DNA of 9,983 nucleotides from assembly GCA_030018635.1 (NCBI GenBank), contig JASEHU010000018.1, positions 1-9,983 of the forward strand. Reading direction: 5' to 3'. Position 1 is the stretch's first letter. Each line of letters opens with the position of its first letter. The notes under the pieces are model-generated. The model did no database searches and was not told the DNA's origin. It worked only from the letters and a program-made list of their open reading frames with translations. Below are positions 4,347 to 9,792 of this stretch, in pieces. This DNA is from a bacterium (GTDB taxonomy: Bacteria; UBA9089; CG2-30-40-21; SBAY01). Made by a program: the position numbers and the translations under genes.

Positions 4347-7277
4347 ATGCGGTTGTATCAAAAGATTATTATGTGCTGTTTGATACTTATACTGTCCATA
4401 TTTATTGGTGCGGTCAGTTCTGTAATAATTATCAAGCAGTCAAGGCGAACTACGGGTGAGATTTATTGGAAGACGGTAAGTGAAAGTCGGAAATTGCCGA
4501 CTACTGCTGGTATTGAAATACTCAAAAAATTTATTAATAAACATCCTGATTCTGAGTATGTAGAAGATACTTATTACAATATTTGTAAAATGGAATTCAA
4601 GGAGTGTGTGGCGACAAACAAAAATTGGCACAAACCATTAAAAGCCTACCTTGATTTATTAAAAAGATACCCTGAAGGTAAATATTTAGAGCCGGTTAGA
4701 TTCTTTATTCCCTTTTGTTATGCTAAAAACAACGATTATGTCACGGCTATTGCCAAATTTAAAGAGTTTTCACATCTGTTTCCCAAAAGTGACTTAGCTG
4801 ATGAGTCTGCCTATAATATTGGACGGCTTTACTGGGCGTTGGGTAATTTTAGGAAGTCTAAAGGTGCGTATGAATTAGTCGTTAAAAAATACCCACAAGA
4901 GGATTTAGTTGATGAGGCATTATTTAGAAAAGGAGAGGTATATTTAGCCCAGGGGAATTTCAGCGAGGCTATTTCCCAATTTCAACAGGTTAACCGTAGA
5001 TTTTACATGGGTAAAATAGTTCCCTACTCCCGGGCAATGATAGGATTTTGTCTGTATTTGCAACATAGTTTTATTGCGGCAAAACAGACTTACTTAAAGG
5101 TATTATCCGATTATCCCCAGACACCTCTTAAGGACGACATAAAAGATTTTATCGATGGTATGTTCCCTAAATTTTTGCCGATTCGAGAATCAGAAGATAA
5201 AACAACCCATTTTTTGTGTTCGGATAAAGGAATTATCTATAATAAAGATAATCTTGTCTTCCTGGTAAATTTCGACAAAAATGATCTGGATAAAATGCGG
5301 ATTTTCCCTTTTAATACAAGAACATTTCCTTCTCCTTCAGGGAATGAATTTATCGTTGGTAGTGGGGATTACCTCTGGAAGGTAAGTATCGATGGCCGGC
5401 AGAAAACAAAAATTACGGAGCATCAAGGGAAAAAGGTTAATATCCTTTGGTCTCTTGATGGGAAGGCGATTATTTACGAAACCGAAAATGCCCTTTATTT
5501 GATTCGGTTCGAAGATAATAAATCGATTCCAGGTTTTAAACCTGCTCCAGGTTTTAAACCTGCTCCAGGTTTTAAACCTGTTAAACTTGTTGAAAAAACA
5601 CTTACATCTGCCTCATTTTCTCCCTTATGGTCTAAAGATAAAATTGCCTGCTTAGATTGGAGTGAAGACGGTAGTTTTGCCGACTTAAGTATATTCGATT
5701 CTAAGGGTAACAGGGAAAAGGTAATAAAAAAAGTTCAAAACAGGCAAATTCGCCTTTGCGAAGGATTTCTCTGGTCCCCGGATGGCCATATGATTACATA
5801 TGGAATAACTCGTAAATGGGCAAAAGGTATAGCAGAAGAGTTGCGAGTAATAGATGTTCAGCATGGCATTGTCAGAACATTGGTTTATGATAGTGCCCGT
5901 GATATTTGTTGGTCGCCTGATTCATCCAAAATTTGCTACTCTAACTATCGTGGGACATCAGTTATAAATGCCGATGGCAAAAATTGGCAACATCTGTCTA
6001 ATATCAGGATGGGTCAGCTTCGCTGGAGTTCTAATCAAACCCTGTGCGGAATAGGCATTAGAAACGGCTCTTTTGTTTATCGAACACTGAATTTAGACCG
6101 TAAAACTAAAAAAATAATGATAAAGGGGAATAATCCGCTTTTATCCAAAAATGGACAATTTATGGTTTATAACGATGGAAAAGACAGACTGTTGATAGAA
6201 AATGTCTCCACCGGGCGTAAATTATTATTTCCTGCAAAACTAAAACCTACTCCAGGTTTGAAACCTGTCCAATGGCTTTTGGGCGGACAAAAGATTATTT
6301 GTTTTGACACCAAAGATTATTGGCTAATCAATATATCCTCCAGGGGGAAACAACGAATCTATCAAGGAACGCCGGTAACCTTGTTAGCCGACTTTGGAAA
6401 TCTTACCTTTATCCCCAAATCCTATGATGATAATTCTATTTTTGGAAATACCGCCGGAAATATCGTCAGATTAAAGGATAATACAAAAGAGCTTCTGACC
6501 TTACAAGGTGGCAAAAATCCTGTTGTTTCGCAAGGATATGTTGTTTATGAAAACGCAGGTAACCTATGGATTATGCGATCCGATGGGACCAAAAAATTCC
6601 AACTTACATTACTCGGAGGAAAATGTCCCAATTGGTTCGGAGACAGGTTTGAAACCTGGGACAAAATAATATTTGAACAACCTCCCAAAATTACCTTAAA
6701 CAAGTTTAAAACTTGGAACTGGTGGGATTTTGATTTGAAGGTAAATCAAAGAATGCACGAGGAAAAAGGCAGGATTGCTAACGAGTATTTATTGGAGGTC
6801 ATTCAACCGGTAAATTCCAAGGAAAATATCTGCAGTATCAATAAGGATGGAACTAATTATGCAAACAGGTTTGAAACCTGGGACAGGTTTGAAACCTGGG
6901 ACAGGCTTGAAACCTGGGACAGGTTTGAAACCCGGAAATTGATTAATCACGGGAGTAAGCCTGATGTATCTGTTGACGGTAAAATAGCCTTTGAACGCGA
7001 GGGGATGATTTGGGTAAGGGAAGGGAAAAAAGAAATTAAATTAGTTGAAGGTAAATGCCCGAGATGGTCGTCTGACGGCAAAATCCTTGCTTATCTCAAA
7101 GATGATAACCTCTCCCAGGTTTTAAACCTGTGGATAATGGATAAACAAGAAAAGAAGGTCGAAGAGAATGTTGAAGATTTTGATTGGTTGGCAGATAATA
7201 AAATTGCTTACTCTAAAAACGGGGCATTGTTTATTATGGATATCTCTACAGATAAAGTAGTTCAATTGACTAAATGA
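4347..7277 (+). CDS. Membrane-anchored TPR and WD40-like (TolB-type) beta-propeller protein
   Basis: This 976-residue protein starts at ATG 4347; an in-frame ATG at 4332 is rejected because it lies upstream of the -10 box. MRLYQKIIMCCLILILSIFIGAVSS-type sequence (about 1-30) is a basic-then-hydrophobic signal anchor without a clear lipobox, so the bulk is probably periplasmic or extracytoplasmic. Residues about 50-265 are TPR repeats of BamD/YbgF style (AIAKFKEFSHLFPKSDLADE, YNIGRLYWALGNFRKSKGAY, GEVYLAQGNFSEAISQF). From about 280 to the end run propeller blades with the WSPDG motif: ILWSLDGKAIIY, FLWSPDGHMITYG, ICWSPDSSKICYS, CPRWSSDGKILAY; closing blades read LWIMRSDGTKKFQLT and LFIMDISTDKVVQLT. 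This blade type (PD40) is found in TolB. Binding partners are unknown; a scaffold role is inference. Eleven palindromic repeat units are inserted in frame, encoding PGFKPA, RFETWD and QVLNLW peptides, mostly at blade loops. Confidence 0.85.
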   Translation: MRLYQKIIMCCLILILSIFIGAVSSVIIIKQSRRTTGEIYWKTVSESRKLPTTAGIEILKKFINKHPDSEYVEDTYYNICKMEFKECVATNKNWHKPLKAYLDLLKRYPEGKYLEPVRFFIPFCYAKNNDYVTAIAKFKEFSHLFPKSDLADESAYNIGRLYWALGNFRKSKGAYELVVKKYPQEDLVDEALFRKGEVYLAQGNFSEAISQFQQVNRRFYMGKIVPYSRAMIGFCLYLQHSFIAAKQTYLKVLSDYPQTPLKDDIKDFIDGMFPKFLPIRESEDKTTHFLCSDKGIIYNKDNLVFLVNFDKNDLDKMRIFPFNTRTFPSPSGNEFIVGSGDYLWKVSIDGRQKTKITEHQGKKVNILWSLDGKAIIYETENALYLIRFEDNKSIPGFKPAPGFKPAPGFKPVKLVEKTLTSASFSPLWSKDKIACLDWSEDGSFADLSIFDSKGNREKVIKKVQNRQIRLCEGFLWSPDGHMITYGITRKWAKGIAEELRVIDVQHGIVRTLVYDSARDICWSPDSSKICYSNYRGTSVINADGKNWQHLSNIRMGQLRWSSNQTLCGIGIRNGSFVYRTLNLDRKTKKIMIKGNNPLLSKNGQFMVYNDGKDRLLIENVSTGRKLLFPAKLKPTPGLKPVQWLLGGQKIICFDTKDYWLINISSRGKQRIYQGTPVTLLADFGNLTFIPKSYDDNSIFGNTAGNIVRLKDNTKELLTLQGGKNPVVSQGYVVYENAGNLWIMRSDGTKKFQLTLLGGKCPNWFGDRFETWDKIIFEQPPKITLNKFKTWNWWDFDLKVNQRMHEEKGRIANEYLLEVIQPVNSKENICSINKDGTNYANRFETWDRFETWDRLETWDRFETRKLINHGSKPDVSVDGKIAFEREGMIWVREGKKEIKLVEGKCPRWSSDGKILAYLKDDNLSQVLNLWIMDKQEKKVEENVEDFDWLADNKIAYSKNGALFIMDISTDKVVQLTK
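5530..5580. repeat. Three in-frame CAGGTTTTAAACCTG palindromes (18-bp period)
   Basis: Copies at 5530-5544, 5548-5562 and 5566-5580 are identical and joined by CTC. They are read in the frame GGT TTT AAA CCT and give PGFKPA twice, then PGFKPV. They sit after the strand YLIRFEDNKSI, in what should be a loop between propeller strands. Confidence 0.95.
6253..6267. repeat. Single in-frame palindrome CAGGTTTGAAACCTG with a decayed neighbour
   Basis: It encodes PGLKPV. The preceding bases TAAAACCTACTC look like the right half of a second, decayed unit (LKPT), so this was probably a two-unit array. It lies just before the strand beginning QWLLGGQKIICF. Confidence 0.9.
6644..6658. repeat. Single in-frame palindrome CAGGTTTGAAACCTG
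   Basis: It encodes RFETWD. Removing exactly 18 bp (palindrome plus GGA) restores GGAGACAAAATA, coding GDKI, which joins the blade sequence CPNWFGD to KIIFEQ. This looks like a clean single-unit insertion. Confidence 0.9.
6701..6715. repeat. Variant in-frame palindrome CAAGTTTAAAACTTG
   Basis: This is the same 15-bp layout with G-to-A in the left arm and the matching C-to-T in the right arm, so pairing is kept. It is followed by GAA, one of the two usual linkers, and encodes KFKTWN in the same frame as the RFETWD copies. Confidence 0.75.
6866..6934. repeat. Four in-frame palindromes encoding a RFETWD tandem
   Basis: Copies at 6866-6880, 6884-6898, 6902-6916 and 6920-6934 are joined by GGA. 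The first two are perfect; the third has C for T in the left arm and the fourth C for T in the right arm. They encode RFETWD, RFETWD, RLETWD and RFETRK, between KDGTNYAN and LINHGSKPDVS. Confidence 0.95.
7116..7130. repeat. Single in-frame palindrome read in the third frame
   Basis: CAGGTTTTAAACCTG is read here as CAG GTT TTA AAC CTG, giving QVLNL, unlike the two frames used by the other copies. It sits between two propeller strands (LAYLKDDNLS and LWIMDKQEK). Confidence 0.9.
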
Positions 7278-7329
7278 TGGGGAAATGGGGTGATGTGTTT
7301 AAACGGTTTTAATTCATTCCCCCATCATT
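7273..7329. other. Hairpin overlapping the stop of the TPR/propeller gene
   Basis: AATGATGGGGAAAT (7273-7286) pairs with ATTCCCCCATCATT (7316-7329) at 13 of 14 positions and includes the TGA stop. No T-tract follows, so it is a possible but unproven transcript end. Confidence 0.5.
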
Positions 7330-7425
7330 CCGAATTCAGCAATTCTCATTTTGGATTTTTTGCCCGATTTAACTTATAGAAATTATTAACTCCTTTCTTT
7401 AGAGCGGAGCAGAGGAAGACTTTCC

Positions 7426-7479
7426 AAAATGGGCTTTAGCCCTGGAACACAATTAAGAATCATGGCTAAAGCCTATTTT
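7426..7479. repeat. Inverted repeat of GGCTTTAGCC type
   Basis: AAAATGGGCTTTAGCC (7426-7441) pairs with GGCTAAAGCCTATTTT (7464-7479) at 15 of 16 positions, the remaining pair being a G-T wobble. It is non-coding and part of the repeat-packed spacer at 7278-7971. Confidence 0.75.
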
Positions 7480-7493
7480 GTTTGTGTTATTGG

Positions 7494-7519
7494 TAACTCC
7501 GCCATAAATGGCGGAGTTA
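7494..7519 (+). terminator. Strong GC hairpin, probable rho-independent terminator
   Basis: TAACTCCGCCA (7494-7504), loop TAAA, and TGGCGGAGTTA (7509-7519) form a perfect 11-bp stem followed by TTTC. The downstream T-run is short, but this is the best terminator candidate for the TPR/propeller gene. Nothing points to it acting on the other strand. Confidence 0.55.
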
Positions 7520-7596
7520 TTTCAAAATGAAAATTGCTGTGTTACTATTATTTTTATTGACAGGTGATGGATAAAAAAGTATAATGATAAGGTAGT

Positions 7597-7742
7597 GGTT
7601 CATAACATTTGATATTGTGGGTGCTCCAGTAGTCAGAATTCAGGAGTCAGGAGTCAGAATAAAAAAGGCGCTCCTGGAGTGAGGTTTATTCTGACTCCTG
7701 AATTCTATCATAGATACCCCCAATATCAAATGGAATGACCCA
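7597..7742. repeat. 146-bp MITE-like element, copy 2
   Basis: This copy is 145/146 identical to 482-627, in the same orientation and with the same exact ends. Here the element is flanked by GTAGT on both sides (7592-7596 and 7743-7747), which could be a 5-bp target duplication. The near identity of non-coding sequence 7 kb apart implies recent copying. The rest of the spacer, 7743-7957, shows no gene or clear site except a strong purine ribosome-binding-like stretch AAGGAGGTGAGG near 7868. Confidence 0.85.
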
Positions 7743-7971
7743 GTAGTATTCAGATATACGATGTAGGGGTGTGTATCGTAATGCATTAGTTATCAGGTGT
7801 TAAGAGATTAAAGGTTAGAAGGTAGAGGGGTTCTTCTTCCTAAACTTCTACAACACATTTTGAATAGAAGGAGGTGAGGAATTTTTAGAGTGTGTGAGGG
7901 AGGAGAAATCTTTCTCACAAATTAATTTCCTTCTTAGAGGAAAATATCGATTACAAAAGGAGGCAAATATC

Positions 7972-8490
7972 ATGAGTGTTGGTCAAGAATTATTAGATGT
8001 ACCATTTCCAGAAATGGTAACAAAATTAGCGATAGGCATTGCTAAGGGTCAAGAGGCGTTAGATAAAAATTCTGTTGCCACGGCTAAAGAACTGGCAGAG
8101 GAAACGATTACAGTTATTCCATCTATTACCAGAACGATTAAGGAAAATGGAACAGTAGAGTATAAGAATGCCGATGGAATAGTGATGTCTTTGCTTCAAG
8201 TAGGCCTCTATCCTACTTTTTACCAGTTCAGCGAAGCGACTATTGAAGTCTCTATGGACATCAAAACCAAATCTGAGAAGAAAACATCAGTAGATGTTAA
8301 GATGAAGGCAAAGGTGGGATTTGCCTGCTGGTCTGCAAGTATAGCTGTAGATGTTAAACATAGCCGTCAGTTTTCAAAGGAGGTACATGGAACCAGTCGT
8401 CTTTTTGTAAAGATGGTGCCTGTCCCTCCACCAGAGAGATTTTTCCCGCAGATTGAGACGGTGGATCTGCGCCCAGAACCAGAAGCATAA
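7972..8490 (+). CDS. Unrecognised small protein, paralogue A of a three-member cluster
   Basis: This protein of 172 residues starts at ATG 7972, eight bases after AGGAGG (7958-7963); an in-frame GTG at 7894 would add 26 residues but is poorly spaced from a Shine-Dalgarno. I do not recognise the family with confidence; it recalls DUF2589-like proteins only weakly. There is no signal peptide or membrane segment. Residues about 14-50 are helical (MVTKLAIGIAKGQEALDKNS), followed by TRTIKENGTVEY, LLQVGLYPTFYQFSEATIEV (74-93), and a beta-rich tail with alternating charged/hydrophobic residues (SVDVKMKAKVGF, IAVDVKHSR) ending VPVPPPERFFPQIETVDL. The same blocks recur in the proteins at 8949 and 9418, showing tandem duplication and divergence. 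It is separated from B by 458 bp of structured non-coding DNA. Confidence 0.8.
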   Translation: MSVGQELLDVPFPEMVTKLAIGIAKGQEALDKNSVATAKELAEETITVIPSITRTIKENGTVEYKNADGIVMSLLQVGLYPTFYQFSEATIEVSMDIKTKSEKKTSVDVKMKAKVGFACWSASIAVDVKHSRQFSKEVHGTSRLFVKMVPVPPPERFFPQIETVDLRPEPEA

Positions 8491-8550
8491 GCAGAAGTAT
8501 AAGTAAGGTAAAAGTAGTGGTTGTGGCAATTGATTTCTTCACTTTTTAAA

Positions 8551-8592
8551 ATCTATAGGTTGCTTTCTTGTTATGGAAAGTAACCTATAGAT
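8551..8592. other. Long hairpin downstream of paralogue A
   Basis: ATCTATAGGTTGCTTTC (8551-8567) pairs with GAAAGTAACCTATAGAT (8576-8592) at 16 of 17 positions plus one G-T wobble, around an 8-nt loop. It lies 60 bp after the stop. No T-tract follows, so it may be a processing or stabilising stem rather than a terminator. Confidence 0.7.
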
Positions 8593-8638
8593 GGGAAACG
8601 AGTTAGGCAAAAGAGAAGAATTTGTCATTCTACAGAAA

Positions 8639-8759
8639 TGACTCTGTTGATTTAGTCCCTGAGACCACAACAGGCATACAACATATAGACACCGCAAGTT
8701 ACTTCAACGCAATATACTGTGTGCTCTGATTGCAAAAAGATAGTAAATCAACAGAGTCA
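8639..8759. other. 121-bp segment closed by a perfect 16-bp inverted repeat; candidate structured RNA
   Basis: TGACTCTGTTGATTTA (8639-8654) is the exact reverse complement of 8744-8759. The 89 bp between contain no ORF and show weaker internal pairing (GCATACA near 8675 against TGTGTGC near 8720). It lies in the 458-bp gap between paralogues A and B, which otherwise holds two hairpins (8551-8592, 8885-8906). I cannot match it to a known RNA family. Confidence 0.5.
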
Positions 8760-8884
8760 GAAATATGTCAGAAACAATAAGAAGGCTTTTAGATAAAGGT
8801 GATGGGGCTTAGGTAATGGGTGTTGGATTAAGGTATTTTCCCATAACCCAAAAGTGGGAGGATGTAGCTAAAAGAACTTGTCCT

Positions 8885-8906
8885 GAGCCCAGTAGCCACT
8901 GGGTTC
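8885..8906 (+). other. Hairpin upstream of paralogue B, terminator- or attenuator-like
   Basis: GAGCCCAGT (8885-8893), loop AGCC, and ACTGGGTTC (8898-8906) form a 9-bp stem with one G-T pair, followed by AATTTTAT. It ends about 30 bp before the ribosome-binding site of the gene at 8949, so it could end upstream transcription or attenuate entry into the downstream genes. Confidence 0.5.
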
Positions 8907-8948
8907 AATTTTATCTGAGAGGCTTCAATAAGTTTAAGGAGGTAAATC

Positions 8949-9404
8949 ATGGCGGAAGTAAGGGATGTTAATTTTGGTGATTTTATATATGAAATCGCCT
9001 CAGGTATTGCAGCGGCTCAAAAGGGATTGGATTTAAACTCAGCCTCATTGATAAAAACTCTTGCTGAGATGAGAGTAGATATCCCCAGGATTACAAAGAC
9101 GATTGAAAAGGATGGCACAATGTCAGAGAGGGTTGACATCCAAAACCGCTCCTTATTGGAGTTAGGCTTCATTCCTGCCTGCTACCAGTTTTCAGAGACA
9201 ACGGTAGAGGTAGTAACAGATTTCAAGATGGAGAAGAATATCAATAGCAAAATGGAGTTAAAGACTAATGTGGTTGATATTCGTATGGAACGTAAACTAA
9301 ATAAAAATCTCAGTGTCTATAGTAAAATCAAAACAACCCTTGTCCCTGTACCAATTCCTGTCCATCTTGGTGATAATATAGAGGTTGTTGACAAAACAGG
9401 CTAA
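8949..9404 (+). CDS. Unrecognised small protein, paralogue B
   Basis: This 151-residue protein has an ideal ribosome-binding site (AAGGAGGT, 8936-8943) before ATG 8949. It aligns with paralogue A over most of its length. Helical FIYEIASGIAAAQKGLDLNS matches A's MVTKLAIGIAKGQEALDKNS. IPRITKTIEKDGTMSE matches IPSITRTIKENGTVEY. LLELGFIPACYQFSETTVEV (69-88) matches LLQVGLYPTFYQFSEATIEV. A beta-rich, lysine-rich segment (ELKTNVVDIRMERKLNKN) follows, and the end TTLVPVPIP...NIEVVD matches A's VPVPPP...IETVDL. No signal peptide or membrane segment is seen, so it is likely cytoplasmic. It is followed after only 13 bp by paralogue C, so B and C are almost certainly co-transcribed. Function is unknown; shared helical and beta segments suggest the three could form a mixed assembly, which is inference. 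Confidence 0.85.
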   Translation: MAEVRDVNFGDFIYEIASGIAAAQKGLDLNSASLIKTLAEMRVDIPRITKTIEKDGTMSERVDIQNRSLLELGFIPACYQFSETTVEVVTDFKMEKNINSKMELKTNVVDIRMERKLNKNLSVYSKIKTTLVPVPIPVHLGDNIEVVDKTG

Positions 9405-9417
9405 TAGGAGGTTTATT

Positions 9418-9732
9418 ATGGGTGATAAAAATCTTTCTGTAATAGATGTATTAAGTGAAATAGGAATGGGTTTAATGAGTACACAGAACCAGTTGATAGA
9501 TTATGCTAGAAAACAAAATCTTTCTTATGTCCAGAATATTGCTGAAGCAGAAATTGAGTTAAAAACACTGTTCAATGTGAAAACGGTCGAAAATAAATCA
9601 AGATTGGGGATGGTACTTTTTAATAGTTATGCAAGACATACATTAGAAATGGAAGAGAGTACTTCCAGTAAAATAAAAGTAACATTTTCAACCGTATCTA
9701 TGCAGCGTTCTCCTGAAAAGAAAACCGATTAG
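9418..9732 (+). CDS. Unrecognised small protein, paralogue C (shortened)
   Basis: This 104-residue protein starts at ATG 9418, six bases after AGGAGG (9406-9411) and 13 bp after the stop of paralogue B; an in-frame TTG at 9385 lies inside B and is not used here. It keeps the N-terminal helix (VLSEIGMGLMSTQNQLIDYA, matching the IGIAKGQEALD region of A). It also keeps an LGMVLFNSYARHTLEME block corresponding to LGxxPxxYQFSExTxEV, and an SSKIKVTFSTV strand matching B's SKIKTTLVPV. The middle KENGT-type turn and much of the beta-rich tail are missing, making it the most reduced member. It ends in a charged tail, SPEKKTD. No signal peptide is visible. Relationship to A and B is clear in layout but weak in identity, so I rate homology as likely rather than certain. 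Confidence 0.75.
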   Translation: MGDKNLSVIDVLSEIGMGLMSTQNQLIDYARKQNLSYVQNIAEAEIELKTLFNVKTVENKSRLGMVLFNSYARHTLEMEESTSSKIKVTFSTVSMQRSPEKKTD

Positions 9733-9792
9733 TTTTTCTTATCAGAAGTAAATCTGTATTGTAAAAATTTTTAGGAAGGGTAGGTGTAAAAT

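Noticed and set aside
4440..4631. 63-codon minus-strand ORF inside the TPR region
   Set aside because: Antisense to TPR coding sequence, no start signals or domain.
7868..7885. AAGGAGGTGAGG stretch as the start of another small gene
   Set aside because: The GTG it could serve meets TAG after three codons; no supported ORF follows.
7894..7971. N-terminal extension of paralogue A from GTG 7894
   Set aside because: The Shine-Dalgarno AGGAGG eight bases before ATG 7972 and the alignment with paralogue B both favour the shorter protein.
8354..8542. 62-codon minus-strand ORF with a signal-peptide-like N-terminus
   Set aside because: The hydrophobic stretch comes from the spacer and the rest is antisense to paralogue A; no ribosome-binding site. 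A small secreted peptide cannot be excluded but is not supported.
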